From: Pseudalkalibacillus decolorationis
GTDB taxonomy: Bacteria; Bacillota; Bacilli; Bacillales; Fictibacillaceae
DNA length: 33,869 nt
Assembly (NCBI RefSeq): GCF_024609785.1
Contig: NZ_JANHJQ010000041.1
Coordinates: forward strand, 1-33,869
Direction of reading: 5' to 3'
In this document: in pieces, positions 23,553 to 32,276 of the stretch
Layout of the letters: each line of letters starts with the position of its first letter
Position numbering within the stretch: the first letter of the stretch is position 1
Notes under the pieces: generated by a model
Told to the model about the DNA's origin: nothing
What the model saw: the letters and a program-made list of their open reading frames with translations, nothing else
Databases searched by the model: none
Translations under genes and position numbers: made by a program

Positions 23553-23579
23553 GCTGCTGTTGAATTCAGCGGCTTTTTT
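23553..23579 (+). terminator. Rho-independent terminator after ndoA
   Basis: GCTGCTG pairs with CAGCGGC (one G-U) around 7 nt, followed by six T. Confidence 0.85.
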
Positions 23580-23590
23580 GTTGTACGTTA

Positions 23591-23676
23591 AGAAAGTATA
23601 AAAATACTTTCTATAGTATAAGGGCAACTAAGGCTCAGCCTGCGCACAAGGCCTGGCATTGCCAAGTTTTCTTTAT
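23591..23676 (+). repeat. Hairpin repeat, intact copy
   Basis: Begins with a perfect hairpin AGAAAGTAT-AAAA-ATACTTTCT. Then ATAGTATAAGGGCAACTAAG leads into AGGCTCAGCCT and CTGGCATTGCCAAG hairpins. The same three-hairpin element is split by the group II intron at 213/214. It occupies the ndoA-rsbR gap; the remaining sequence to 23896 holds only the rsbR promoter. Confidence 0.7.
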
Positions 23677-23833
23677 TTAGCGTGACTATAAAATCTTTAG
23701 TGTGAATAACTGATCCTGCCAATATAAGTCGACTAATCGGGGTAATGGTCGAATTAATAAATAAACGGCATTTCGATTTTATTCATCATAAAGAGACAGT
23801 ATTACCAAGAAATAGGGCATATTCTTAAAAAGA

Positions 23834-23862
23834 TTGAAAGATTTACCCAATAATGAAATAAT
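23834..23862 (+). promoter_or_regulatory. Candidate sigma-A promoter of the rsbR-sigB operon
   Basis: TTGAAA (23834-23839), 17-nt spacer, AATAAT (23857-23862), about 35 nt before the rsbR start codon. Confidence 0.6.
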
Positions 23863-23896
23863 GATTTTATGAATAATCTCTGATCGGAGGAAAAAG

Positions 23897-24721
23897 ATGA
23901 ACTCAACTGCGTTCCAGGTTATAAAACATAACCGTCTTTCAATCATTGAAAGATGGCAAGAGGAAATGAGTAATTTTCAAGAAGGTGAAAGGGAATTAAC
24001 GCATGTTACCCGTGAGGTTTTCTTAAATGCGAATACTGAATTTATAGATAAATTGATGGCCCAAGTAACGAATGACCATGAAACCATTTCTCCAGAATTA
24101 AAGGACTTTTTTGAAAGAACGATTCAAATTGGTTGGCCACTGAACTACATTACTCAGGGTCTTCAGACATTTCTTCGTGTTACATTACAAGTAATAATGG
24201 ACCAAGACTTTGATAAAGAGGAAGCCTTTAAGATTTATGATTTACTTGATCGTTCTATTGATGGTTTATTTAATGAAATTGTCCAATACACTACTCATAC
24301 ATGGAAGAACACAATTTCCGTTCAAAAAATGGCGTTGCTAGAGCTTTCAGCACCGCTTATTCCTGTGTTTGAACACATCACTGTAATGCCGTTAATCGGA
24401 ACCATTGATACAGAACGGGCAAAATGGATCATGGAAAATCTGCTTGAAGGAGCAATCAAACACCGTTCTCAGGTCGTATTGATTGATATAACCGGAGTTC
24501 CTATCGTCGATACAATGGTAGCACATCATATTATCCAAGCTGCTGAGGCCGTTCGACTGATCGGAGCAAAGTGTATTCTTGTAGGTATTAGACCTGAAAT
24601 CGCACAGACCATTGTTAATCTAGGTATTGACCTAAGCGAATTCCCAACAAGAAGTAATCTTCTTAAAGGAATTGAGGCCGCACTAGAATTAACGAATAAA
24701 AAAATTGAAACCTTATCCTAG
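23897..24721 (+). CDS. rsbRA: RsbR stressosome co-antagonist
   Basis: 274 residues. The N-terminal ~140 form the variable globin-like sensor domain of RsbR proteins; residues ~150-265 are a STAS domain. Conserved phospho-acceptor threonines lie in PIVDTMVA and in RPEIAQTI, matching the RsbT sites of B. subtilis RsbRA. With RsbS it builds the stressosome that holds RsbT until stress. GGAGG is 8 nt before the ATG. First gene of the eight-gene sigB operon. Confidence 0.95.
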   Translation: MNSTAFQVIKHNRLSIIERWQEEMSNFQEGERELTHVTREVFLNANTEFIDKLMAQVTNDHETISPELKDFFERTIQIGWPLNYITQGLQTFLRVTLQVIMDQDFDKEEAFKIYDLLDRSIDGLFNEIVQYTTHTWKNTISVQKMALLELSAPLIPVFEHITVMPLIGTIDTERAKWIMENLLEGAIKHRSQVVLIDITGVPIVDTMVAHHIIQAAEAVRLIGAKCILVGIRPEIAQTIVNLGIDLSEFPTRSNLLKGIEAALELTNKKIETLS

Positions 24722-24732
24722 GAGGGCTATGG

Positions 24733-25089
24733 GTGAGAATACCAATTCTAAAATTACATGAATATTTACTCATTTCGATCCAAATGGAATTAGATGACAT
24801 GACAGCGCTCCAATTCCAGGAGGACCTGTTAAATAAGATTCATGATACAGGTGCTAGGGGTGTCGTAATTGATCTAACATCTGTAGATATGGTTGACTCC
24901 TTCATCGCTAAGGTTCTAGGTGATGTTGTGAAAATGTCTAATCTCATGGGTGCGAAGGTGGTAATGACAGGAATCCAACCACCAGTTGCCATAACATTAA
25001 TCGATCTTGGAATCGTTATGCGCGATGTTCCAACAGCATTGGATTTAGAGCAAGGGTTAGATAAACTACAACAGGAATTGGAGGTATGA
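24733..25089 (+). CDS. rsbS: RsbS stressosome antagonist (STAS)
   Basis: 118-residue single STAS domain that binds and sequesters RsbT. The phosphorylated Ser is in [12 protein letters not shown] (B. subtilis Ser59 position). GTG 24733 follows TAGGAGGG; an ATG at 24729 is in another frame. The stop codon overlaps the rsbT start region. Confidence 0.96.
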   Translation: MRIPILKLHEYLLISIQMELDDMTALQFQEDLLNKIHDTGARGVVIDLTSVDMVDSFIAKVLGDVVKMSNLMGAKVVMTGIQPPVAITLIDLGIVMRDVPTALDLEQGLDKLQQELEV

Positions 25090-25091
25090 TT

Positions 25092-25493
25092 GTGGCCGCC
25101 CAAACCTGTGTAGATGTGAGGAATGAATGGGATATTGTAAGTGCTCGTCAACTTGGGAGAGATTTATCAAAGGAACTAGGATTTTCCAGCGTGGATCAAG
25201 CGAGAATAACGACAGCAATTTCAGAACTAGCACGAAATATCTATTTATATGCAGGCAAAGGTAAGGTCTGTATTGAGCCGGTTAAAGACGTGAACAGGAG
25301 CGGACTACAAATTATCGCAAGTGATACTGGACCTGGTATTCAAGATATTAGAAAGGTAATGCAAGACGGGTTTACGACGTCTGGTGGCCTTGGAGCTGGG
25401 TTGCCAGGGGTTAAACGTTTAATGGACGAGTTCTCTATTAACTCATCAGTTGATATTGGGACAGAGATCCTTATTACGAAATGGCTCCGCTAG
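25092..25493 (+). CDS. rsbT: RsbT switch serine/threonine kinase
   Basis: GHKL-fold kinase that phosphorylates RsbR/RsbS under stress and, once freed, activates RsbU. ATP-binding motifs: ELARNIYLYAGKGKV (N box), DTGPGI (G1) and TSGGLGAGLPGVKRLMDEF (G2). GTG 25092 lies 6 nt after GGAGGT and gives the homologous N-terminus (133 residues); ATG 25086 is almost on top of that site. Start and rsbS stop nearly overlap. Confidence 0.96.
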   Translation: MAAQTCVDVRNEWDIVSARQLGRDLSKELGFSSVDQARITTAISELARNIYLYAGKGKVCIEPVKDVNRSGLQIIASDTGPGIQDIRKVMQDGFTTSGGLGAGLPGVKRLMDEFSINSSVDIGTEILITKWLR

Positions 25494-25501
25494 GAGGAAT
25501 T

Positions 25502-26515
25502 ATGTTGGGGGATAGAGATATTTTAATCGACCGTTACAAACAGTTTTTAACTGCTTACTTAAGTGGTAGAACTGAACAAGCGTTATATAGAGCGCAACAG
25601 TTTAGCCGGAAGATGCTAGAACAAAACATCTCCCCTGAAGAAGTGATCAACATGCATTCAACAGTATTGCAGACGATTAATGGTGGCATCCCTGAGGAGA
25701 TCAGGGATTCATTTGATTTTTTGATAGAAGTCATGATGGGATACGGAATGGCATACAGAGAGCACCAAATTTTAAGAGATAAACAAAAGGCTCTTGAATC
25801 TGAAATTGAAGTTGCGGCAAGTATGCAACAAACCTTACTTCAAGGGGACATACCTGTAACCGATAAGCTGGATATAGGTGTTATCAGTAAAGCGGCCAAA
25901 CAAATGAGCGGAGACTATTTCCACTTTGTCCAGAATAGACCGGAATCGATCAATGTGGCTGTTGCTGACATCATTGGGAAAGGTGTACCTGCTGCCCTCT
26001 GTATGTCGATGATCAAGTATGCGATGGACAGTTTACCAGAACAAGAAAACCATCCAAGTATGGTATTAGAAAACTTAAACCGGGTTGTGGAGCAAAATGT
26101 TGACCCTGCAATGTTTATAACGATGTTTTACGGTAACTATAACACTGATATACATCGTTTTCATTATGCAGGAGCGGGCCATGAACCTGGTTTTTATTAT
26201 GATGCAAAGAATGATAACTTTGAAGAGTTTATGGCAAAGGGTCTAGTGCTCGGTGTATCAAAAACAACTCAATACCAAGCTTTTGACAAAGACATCGAAG
26301 AAGGGGATATGATCCTCCTACTATCTGACGGTGTTACAGAATGTAGAACAAGTAAAGGATTTATCTCTCGTGAAGAAATCGTCACGCTCATCCGGTCTTA
26401 TATGCACTTAAACGCACAAGAAATTGTTGAAAATGTTTATTCAGACCTCGAACAATTACAGGATTTTGAATTACGGGATGACTTTACCTTAATCATTTTA
26501 CGAAGATCGGTTTAA
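25502..26515 (+). CDS. rsbU: RsbU, PP2C-type phosphatase of RsbV-P
   Basis: 337 residues. The N-terminal ~85 residues are the RsbT-binding helical domain. After a coiled-coil linker (EIEVAASMQQTLLQ) comes the PPM/SpoIIE phosphatase domain with metal-binding Asp in KQMSGDYFHF, VADIIGKGVPAAL and LLLSDGVTE. It dephosphorylates RsbV when RsbT binds, freeing sigma-B. ATG 25502 has AGGAGG 5-6 nt upstream; the upstream in-frame ATG overlaps rsbT and is not needed. Confidence 0.96.
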   Translation: MLGDRDILIDRYKQFLTAYLSGRTEQALYRAQQFSRKMLEQNISPEEVINMHSTVLQTINGGIPEEIRDSFDFLIEVMMGYGMAYREHQILRDKQKALESEIEVAASMQQTLLQGDIPVTDKLDIGVISKAAKQMSGDYFHFVQNRPESINVAVADIIGKGVPAALCMSMIKYAMDSLPEQENHPSMVLENLNRVVEQNVDPAMFITMFYGNYNTDIHRFHYAGAGHEPGFYYDAKNDNFEEFMAKGLVLGVSKTTQYQAFDKDIEEGDMILLLSDGVTECRTSKGFISREEIVTLIRSYMHLNAQEIVENVYSDLEQLQDFELRDDFTLIILRRSV

Positions 26516-26535
26516 ATAAGTAGAAATAGTGGTAT
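26510..26535 (+). promoter_or_regulatory. Internal sigma-B promoter before rsbV
   Basis: GTTTAA at 26510-26515 (overlapping the rsbU stop) and TGGTAT at 26530-26535 with a 14-nt spacer match the sigma-B consensus GTTTAA-N14-GGGTAT in 11 of 12 positions. B. subtilis has its autoregulatory sigma-B promoter at the same site, upstream of rsbV. Confidence 0.88.
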
Positions 26536-26574
26536 TCACTAATGTACGTCTATATCTTCAAGGGGGAAAAAATA

Positions 26575-26907
26575 ATGAACCTGCAGATTCAGAAGGAAAC
26601 AGAAGGAAATACAGATAAACTATTAATAAATGGTGAAGTAGATGCTTATACTGCACCTAAGTTGAAGGATACACTGATTAGTTTAACCGAACAAAAAGGC
26701 CGGGAAGTCGTTGTAGACCTCAGTGGTGTTCAATATATGGATAGTACAGGGCTAGGAGTATTCGTCGGTGCTTTAAAATCGTCCCAACAACACGGTAGTT
26801 CACTAAAACTGACCGGAATGACAGAACGGGTACATCGATTATTTGATATTACAGGATTAACGGACGTAATGAATATTGAGGCACATACAAAGGGGGAGGT
26901 ACGATGA
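26575..26907 (+). CDS. rsbV: RsbV anti-anti-sigma factor
   Basis: 110-residue STAS protein that, when unphosphorylated, binds RsbW and releases sigma-B. The target Ser is in VQYMDSTGLGVFVG (about residue 56). ATG 26575 has AGGGGG 9 nt upstream; an upstream in-frame ATG is not supported. Stop overlaps the rsbW ATG (ATGA). Confidence 0.96.
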   Translation: MNLQIQKETEGNTDKLLINGEVDAYTAPKLKDTLISLTEQKGREVVVDLSGVQYMDSTGLGVFVGALKSSQQHGSSLKLTGMTERVHRLFDITGLTDVMNIEAHTKGEVR

Positions 26908-27377
26908 ACGACTTTATTGAAATGACGATCCCAGCTAAAGCAGATTATGTAGGAGTTGCGCGACTAACGGTTTCTGGCATCGCCAATCGTATGGGATACA
27001 CATTCGATGAGATTGAAGACATTAAGATTGCTGTATCAGAAGCTATTACAAATGCGGTGAATCATGCATATAGCGATGGGCAACAAGGGTTTATTAAGCT
27101 TGCTTACGAGGTACATGATGATAAATTAGAGGTCACAATAAGCGACGAAGGTCAAAGCTTCGATGTGGAAGAAACAAAAAAAGAAATGGGTCCTGTAAAC
27201 GGGAAAGCCTTGGATCAGATAAGTGAAGGAGGGTTGGGCCTTTTCTTAATTGAAGCGCTAATGGACCGGGTTGATATTAGTGACAAAGCAGGAGTAGTAG
27301 TTGCGATGACGAAATACCTAAATAGAGATGGGGTGGATGATAGTGTCGACCAATACAAGCCAGCCCGCTCACAATAA
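26904..27377 (+). CDS. rsbW: RsbW anti-sigma-B factor and RsbV kinase
   Basis: 157-residue GHKL kinase that holds sigma-B or phosphorylates RsbV. Motifs: AVSEAITNAVNHAY (N box), ISDEGQSFD (G1) and SEGGLGLFLIEALMD (G2). Coupled to rsbV by an ATGA overlap, and its 3' end overlaps the sigB start by about 35 nt, as in B. subtilis. Confidence 0.96.
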   Translation: MNDFIEMTIPAKADYVGVARLTVSGIANRMGYTFDEIEDIKIAVSEAITNAVNHAYSDGQQGFIKLAYEVHDDKLEVTISDEGQSFDVEETKKEMGPVNGKALDQISEGGLGLFLIEALMDRVDISDKAGVVVAMTKYLNRDGVDDSVDQYKPARSQ

Positions 27378-28137
27378 CAAGGGCAGAGTATATGAGCTTT
27401 TAGACCAATTGCGTGAAGATCCGCAAAACGAAGAAATTCAAACGATTCTTGTTGAACAGTATAAGGACTTGGTTCATTCGCTTGCACGCAAATTTTCTAA
27501 AGGGAAAAGTATCCATGACGATCTTGTTCAGGTAGGGATGATTGGATTGTTGGCTGCATTCCGTCGGTTCGATCCGGAATTCGGAAGGAGCTTTGAATCT
27601 TTCGCCGTACCTACAATCATAGGTGAGATTAAACGCTTTATTCGTGATAAAACATGGAGTGTTCATGTTCCTAGGAGAATTAAAGAGCTGAGTCCTAGAA
27701 TAAAACGCGCGGTTGAGGAATTAACAAATGAACTTCAACGATCTCCTCGTGTAGAGGAAATTGCCGATTATCTGGAAGCCTCTGAGGAAGAAGTGCTGGA
27801 GACGATGGAAATGGGTAAAAGCTATCAAGCGCTTTCTGTCGATAGTTCTATAGAAGCGGACCAAGAGGGCAGCACAGTTACACTCCTAGATCTTGTCGGA
27901 AATGTTGATGAAGGATACGGTCAAACGGATCAGCGCATGCTGCTTAAGAAAGCATTTAAAGTGTTAACTGAACGTGAACAGGAAATTTTGAAATGTACCT
28001 ATTTTGAAAACTTAAGTCAAAAAGAAACCGGTATCCGCCTCGACATTTCTCAGATGCATGTATCGAGATTACAACGCCGAGCACTTGAAAAGTTAAAAGA
28101 TGCAATACGTGTTAGTCCTTCGGAGGCTTTCGAATGA
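27343..28137 (+). CDS. sigB: RNA polymerase sigma factor sigma-B
   Basis: General stress sigma factor. Regions 2-4 are evident: region 2, DLVQVGMIGLLAAFRRFDPE and SFESFAVPTIIGEIKRFIRD; region 3, RIKELSPRIKRAVEELTNEL; region 4, LTEREQEILKCTYFENLSQK ending QMHVSRLQRRALEKL. 264 residues from GTG 27343, which stands 6 nt after GGGGTGG; ATG 27337 and ATG 27328 are too close to that site or upstream of it. It overlaps rsbX by ATGA. Confidence 0.97.
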   Translation: MSTNTSQPAHNNKGRVYELLDQLREDPQNEEIQTILVEQYKDLVHSLARKFSKGKSIHDDLVQVGMIGLLAAFRRFDPEFGRSFESFAVPTIIGEIKRFIRDKTWSVHVPRRIKELSPRIKRAVEELTNELQRSPRVEEIADYLEASEEEVLETMEMGKSYQALSVDSSIEADQEGSTVTLLDLVGNVDEGYGQTDQRMLLKKAFKVLTEREQEILKCTYFENLSQKETGIRLDISQMHVSRLQRRALEKLKDAIRVSPSEAFE

Positions 28138-28736
28138 TTGAAGGGAATGTCGATCAGCAGGTAAACATCAGTGCATTCCAACGATCGAAAAAAGAAGGTC
28201 AATGTAACGGGGATAGTTACATGGTTAAAGAAACCGACGAGTATTTTATTTGTCTCGTAGCAGATGGATTAGGTAGCGGTGAAGCTGCACGTGATGCATC
28301 TTCCAAGGCGGTTGAGATTGTTGAAAAACATCATAGCCTTGACGTGAAGTCGTTAATGTCAATGTGCAATGAAGCTCTTTATCAAACAAGAGGTGCGGTA
28401 ATCACGCTGTTTAAGTGTTATTTTAAAGAACAGAAGCTTGAATATTGCGGTGTCGGAAATATTCGATTCGTTATAAGTGCCCCGAACGGAAAAATAGTGA
28501 ATCCACTTTCGAAGTCAGGTTTTTTATCTGGAAGACCATCGAATTTCGCTGTTAAACAACTTGATTACCAAAAGGATTCCATGTTTATTGTATATTCGGA
28601 TGGAATCGTACTAACTTCTTCCGACAAACAGAACATTTTAAGGGCAAGGAACCCACAAATCGCTACACAATACCTAAAGCAAAGAGGATTACCTAACATT
28701 GACGACTTGACGTGTATTATAGGAAAAATTAATTAA
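28134..28736 (+). CDS. rsbX: RsbX, PP2C-type feedback phosphatase
   Basis: 200-residue serine/threonine phosphatase that strips phosphate from RsbS/RsbR and resets the stressosome. PPM motifs: GDSYMV, LVADGLGSGEAARDASS and YSDGIV. The last gene of the operon; its ATG lies in the sigB stop (ATGA). Its stop codon begins the terminator hairpin. Confidence 0.95.
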   Translation: MIEGNVDQQVNISAFQRSKKEGQCNGDSYMVKETDEYFICLVADGLGSGEAARDASSKAVEIVEKHHSLDVKSLMSMCNEALYQTRGAVITLFKCYFKEQKLEYCGVGNIRFVISAPNGKIVNPLSKSGFLSGRPSNFAVKQLDYQKDSMFIVYSDGIVLTSSDKQNILRARNPQIATQYLKQRGLPNIDDLTCIIGKIN

Positions 28737-28830
28737 AGAGGGACGACTCAAAAAGGGTCTGGATTCATATTCCGGATTGAAATGAAGCAGGGTTGATTGA
28801 TGGCCTGCAGTTGAGTTACCCTCTTTTTTG
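28735..28830 (+). terminator. Terminator of the sigB operon
   Basis: AAAGAGGG plus GACTCAA on the left pair with TTGAGT plus CCCTCTTT on the right, closing a ~60-nt interior, followed by TTTTTT. Confidence 0.85.
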
Positions 28831-28900
28831 TACGTTAAATTGTTAATTTGATACACTAGCATTAGGTAGTATATGTACACCTATTTAGGGAGGAACAATT

Positions 28901-31057
28901 TTGGAAAATAACAATGATATGATCACGCATGTTGCAAAAGAAACGAAACTACCAATTAAGTCTGTAAAAAATATTATTCAGCTATTGGAAGAAGGAAACA
29001 CCGTACCATTTATCGCCCGTTATCGAAAAGAATTAACGGGGGCAGCAGATGAAGTGCAAATTCGGGATGTATCCGAATCATGGGAATATAAACAAAACTT
29101 AGACCAACGAAAAAGTGAGGTCCTACGACTAATTGAAGAGCAGGGGAAGCTAACAGAAGAGTTAAAGCAAGAAATACATAAAGCAGGAAAGCTTCAACAA
29201 GTGGAGGACTTATATCGACCATATAAACAGAAGAGAAGAACAAGGGCAACAGTCGCGAAAGAAAAAGGACTTGAGCCACTTGCAGAAATACTCTTAGAAC
29301 AAGCACCTTCATTAAACCCACTTCTAGAAGCAGAATCGTTTTTATCTGAGGAACAAGAGGTACTTACTGTAGTGGATGCGCTCCAGGGTGCAGAGGATAT
29401 TATTGCCGAAATGGTTTCAGATGAACCAGATAATCGATCTTGGATACGCACAATTTCTTATCAAGAAGGAATCATTGAAACAACAGTCAAGGGGGAGGAC
29501 GAGAGTGAGAGCAAAACCTATGAAATGTATTATGACTATCAAGAGCCTGTCCGAAAAATCGTTCCCCATCGAATTCTTGCGGTTAACCGAGGAGAGAAGG
29601 AAGGTATCTTAAAAGTATCGATTTCAGCTCCAGCGGATAAGATTATCCGTCGTCTAAATAAAAAGTATGTAAAGGGTAACTCAGAAGCAAACGATTATTT
29701 AGAAAGAGCAATTGTGGATTCTTATAAGCGATTGATTGCCCCTTCCATTGAGCGGGACATCCGAAATGAGCTTACCGAACGTGCTGATGAGCAGGCCATC
29801 CGGATTTTCTCTGAGAATTTACGTCACTTATTGTTACAGCCGCCACTAAAAGGTAAAATTGCACTTGGAATTGACCCGGGCTATCGAACTGGATGTAAGC
29901 TTGCGGTGGTTGATGACACAGGTAAGGTTCTAGATATAGGTGTGATGTATCCAACGCCCCCTCGCTCTGAAACTGAAAAATCTAAGAAAATCCTAGAAAA
30001 AATGATTAACGAACATAATGTTGAAGTGATCGCGATTGGCAACGGAACAGGGTCGAGGGAATCAGAGCAGTTTACTGCAGACCTTATAAAAGAATCAAAC
30101 CGATCTCTCGCCTACTTAATTGTAAATGAGGCAGGGGCAAGTGTTTATTCCGCTTCTGATATCGCCCGACAGGAATTCCCGCAGTTTCAAGTTGAAGAGC
30201 GTAGTGCGGTCTCTATTGCAAGACGACTACAGGATCCATTAGCTGAGCTCGTAAAAATTGATCCAAAATCAATCGGTGTGGGGCAATATCAACACGATGT
30301 TTCCCAAAAGAACTTGAATAATTCATTGACGTTCGTTGTAGAAACCGTAGTTAACCAGGTAGGCGTAAATGTCAATACTGCCTCTGCTTCGCTTCTACAA
30401 TATGTGGCGGGACTATCGAAAACAGTTGCAAATAATATTATCAACAAACGGGATGAAGAAGGGAAGTTCACAGATCGTGGTCAGCTTAAGAAGATTCCGA
30501 GGCTTGGAGCGAAAACGTATGAACAATGCATTGGGTTTTTACGCATTAGTGAGGGAAAGAATCCACTAGACCAAACACCCATTCATCCAGAAAGCTATCA
30601 TGACACAAAACGATTATTGACATTGCTGCAAGTAACAGAACATGACATCGGAACTAACCAAATGAAAGAAAAGCTAAACAAGATCAATGTACCAGAATAC
30701 GCAGAGAAACTGGAGATTGGCGAGTTAACGTTAAGGGATATTATTGAATCCCTTGCTAAACCATCAAGAGATCCTCGTGATGAGGTTACAAAGCCTTTAC
30801 TTAAGACAGATGTGCTTAAAATGGAAGACTTAAAAGAAGGTATGGAGCTCGAAGGAACAGTCCGTAACGTTGTCGATTTTGGTGCGTTTATAGATGTTGG
30901 CGTTAAACAGGATGGCTTGGTTCATATTTCTAAGTTAAGCAACAGTTATGTGAAGCATCCAATGAATGTGGTTCATGTTGGGGAAGTCGTTAAAGTGTGG
31001 GTTGAGCATGTTGACCTTCAAAAGCAACGGATTGCGTTAACGATGGTCCAGAATTAA
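28901..31057 (+). CDS. tex: Tex family RNA-binding protein (YdcI-like)
   Basis: 718-residue transcription accessory protein. Domain order: N-terminal HTH-like/Tex region; YqgF (RNase H-like) domain from about residue 320 (IALGIDPGYRTGCKLAVVDD, Asp325); helix-hairpin-helix repeats near 480-560 (VNVNTASASLLQYVAGLS); S1 RNA-binding domain from about 646 to the end (GMELEGTVRNVVDFGAFIDV). TTG 28901 follows GGGAGG by 7 nt. Synteny: ydcI lies downstream of sigB in B. subtilis. Confidence 0.96.
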   Translation: MENNNDMITHVAKETKLPIKSVKNIIQLLEEGNTVPFIARYRKELTGAADEVQIRDVSESWEYKQNLDQRKSEVLRLIEEQGKLTEELKQEIHKAGKLQQVEDLYRPYKQKRRTRATVAKEKGLEPLAEILLEQAPSLNPLLEAESFLSEEQEVLTVVDALQGAEDIIAEMVSDEPDNRSWIRTISYQEGIIETTVKGEDESESKTYEMYYDYQEPVRKIVPHRILAVNRGEKEGILKVSISAPADKIIRRLNKKYVKGNSEANDYLERAIVDSYKRLIAPSIERDIRNELTERADEQAIRIFSENLRHLLLQPPLKGKIALGIDPGYRTGCKLAVVDDTGKVLDIGVMYPTPPRSETEKSKKILEKMINEHNVEVIAIGNGTGSRESEQFTADLIKESNRSLAYLIVNEAGASVYSASDIARQEFPQFQVEERSAVSIARRLQDPLAELVKIDPKSIGVGQYQHDVSQKNLNNSLTFVVETVVNQVGVNVNTASASLLQYVAGLSKTVANNIINKRDEEGKFTDRGQLKKIPRLGAKTYEQCIGFLRISEGKNPLDQTPIHPESYHDTKRLLTLLQVTEHDIGTNQMKEKLNKINVPEYAEKLEIGELTLRDIIESLAKPSRDPRDEVTKPLLKTDVLKMEDLKEGMELEGTVRNVVDFGAFIDVGVKQDGLVHISKLSNSYVKHPMNVVHVGEVVKVWVEHVDLQKQRIALTMVQN

Positions 31058-31062
31058 AAGGC

Positions 31063-31095
31063 AAAAAGCACTGCTTTTACGAGCAGTGTTTTTTT
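31063..31095 (+). terminator. Rho-independent terminator after tex
   Basis: AAAAAGCACTGCT and AGCAGTGTTTTTTT pair around TTTACG. The last codons of cmpA on the other strand lie inside this hairpin. Confidence 0.92.
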
Positions 31096-31190
31096 CTGTA
31101 AAAATACCAACATTGGTTTAGGAGTTTGATTTGGTATCGATCTTTATTTAAGTACGCAGTCCTTAACTGCTTTTTGAACCAGTAAGGCAT
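31077..31190 (-). CDS. cmpA: Cortex morphogenetic protein CmpA (37 aa)
   Basis: A 37-residue gene on the minus strand: MPYWFKKQLRTAYLNKDRYQ followed by IKLLNQCWYFYRKKHCS. The NQCW-FYRKKHCS ending and the size are those of CmpA. In B. subtilis, CmpA is a mother-cell protein that serves as a checkpoint on spore envelope assembly and directs SpoIVA to ClpXP degradation. GGGGAGGGG is 7-8 nt before the ATG. The stop codon sits in the tex terminator. CATAAACT, about 45 nt upstream on the same strand, resembles a sigma-E -10 element, weakly. Its position between tex and the SprT-like gene also fits. Confidence 0.95.
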   Translation of the reverse strand: MPYWFKKQLRTAYLNKDRYQIKLLNQCWYFYRKKHCS

Positions 31191-31260
31191 GATGAGCCCC
31201 TCCCCACTTTCCTTAATGGTAGTTATTAGTTTATGTTAAACGGCTTGCCTTTGTTCCAAG

Positions 31261-31418
31261 TAAAGAAAGTAGAAAATTCTGCTGCATCGATGCAATGTCT
31301 AGCTCTAGCGACTAACCGCTCGGATCACTTCAGTCCCACTGCGGTGGCGCCAGCCTCCTCGTTGGCCCTCCAGTGACCTACGGGGCTGTGAACAGGGCAC
31401 TTCCGCTTTTACTTAAGC
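31261..31418 (+). repeat. Interspersed repeat, long copy (about 155 bp)
   Basis: Starts AAGAAAGTAGAAAATTCTGC, then GCATCGATGCAATGTCTAGC, continues GC-rich with TCACTTCAGTCCCACTGCGG and CCAGCCTCCTCGTTGGCCCT, and ends GGGCACTTCCGCTTTTACTT. Repeats with this head-body-tail layout are, from memory, common between genes of Bacillus-related genomes. Non-coding. It separates cmpA from the SprT-like gene. Confidence 0.65.
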
Positions 31419-31485
31419 ATTTAAGCATTTCCCTTTTCTTGAAAAGAAGAACATGCGAAAATGGAACTCAAAGGGAATGAGGATT

Positions 31486-31935
31486 ATGACACAATCGGAG
31501 CTTCAAATATTAATAGAAGAAATATCAATTAAATACTTTAATCGCCCATTTACCCATGCTGCTCGGTTCAATAACCGCTTGAGAACTACCGGTGGCCGCT
31601 ATTTATTGAGTAGTAACGATATTGAAATCAACCCAAAGCATCTTGAAGTGCACGGTATGGAAGAACTGATCGGGATTATTAAACACGAGCTATGCCATTA
31701 TCATCTTCATTTAATGAATAGAGGCTACCAACATAGAGACAGTGACTTTAAACAATTATTGAGTAAGGTTGGAGGGACTCGTTTTTGTCAAATCGTTCCC
31801 GGACAGCGACGAACGGAATCGGTCAAATACATATATAAATGCCGCAACTGTCTTCAACGCTATCCTAGGAAAAGGAAGGTCGATACTCGCCGATATGTTT
31901 GTGGGAAATGCAGTGGGAAATTAATTCTGAAATAG
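31486..31935 (+). CDS. SprT-like zinc protein (YdcK family)
   Basis: 149 residues. A SprT-like fold with the metallopeptidase motif H67-E-L-C-H71 in [12 protein letters not shown], and a C-terminal zinc ribbon (C119-x2-C122 and C139-x2-C142). Whether it cleaves peptides is unknown. B. subtilis YdcK lies at the same place before a tRNA cluster. ATG 31486 is preferred because TGAGG precedes it and the homologous protein starts there; an in-frame ATG at 31453 falls just after the repeat element. Confidence 0.92.
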   Translation: MTQSELQILIEEISIKYFNRPFTHAARFNNRLRTTGGRYLLSSNDIEINPKHLEVHGMEELIGIIKHELCHYHLHLMNRGYQHRDSDFKQLLSKVGGTRFCQIVPGQRRTESVKYIYKCRNCLQRYPRKRKVDTRRYVCGKCSGKLILK

Positions 31936-32038
31936 ATATTGACTATAAATATTGATTATGTTACTTTAATTAAGTCGCTATTAAGGACAAACGGTCTTAT
32001 TTTTTAATAAAAAGAGCAGAAACATCGCAAAAAAGTTA

Positions 32039-32067
32039 TTGACTTTCAAAAGCTGATATTGTATGAT
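32039..32067 (+). promoter_or_regulatory. Sigma-A promoter of the tRNA cluster
   Basis: TTGACT (32039-32044), 17-nt spacer, TATGAT (32062-32067), 34 nt before tRNA-Asn. Confidence 0.85.
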
Positions 32068-32100
32068 ATTTATTGTCGCTAAAAAGCAAATATACATTAT

Positions 32101-32175
32101 TCCGCAGTAGCTCAGTGGTAGAGCTATCGGCTGTTAACCGATCGGTCGTAGGTTCGAGTCCTACCTGCGGAGCCA
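32101..32175 (+). tRNA. tRNA-Asn (GTT)
   Basis: Cloverleaf with acceptor TCCGCAG/CTGCGGA, anticodon GTT in CTGTTAA, T-loop GGTTCGAGTCC, and encoded CCA. Confidence 0.98.
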
Positions 32176-32176
32176 T

Positions 32177-32267
32177 GGAGAAGTACCCAAGTGGCTGAAG
32201 GGGCGCCCCTGCTAAGGGTGTAGGTCGTGTAAGCGGCGCGAGGGTTCAAATCCCTCCTTCTCCGCCA
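32177..32267 (+). tRNA. tRNA-Ser (GCT)
   Basis: Acceptor GGAGAAG/CTTCTCC, anticodon GCT in CTGCTAA, long variable arm typical of class II tRNA, encoded CCA. Confidence 0.98.
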
Positions 32268-32276
32268 TCTAAATAA

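Noticed and set aside
27328-27342. sigB starting at ATG 27328 or ATG 27337
   Set aside because: Both precede or abut the GGGGTGG site; GTG 27343 has proper spacing and gives the expected N-terminus.
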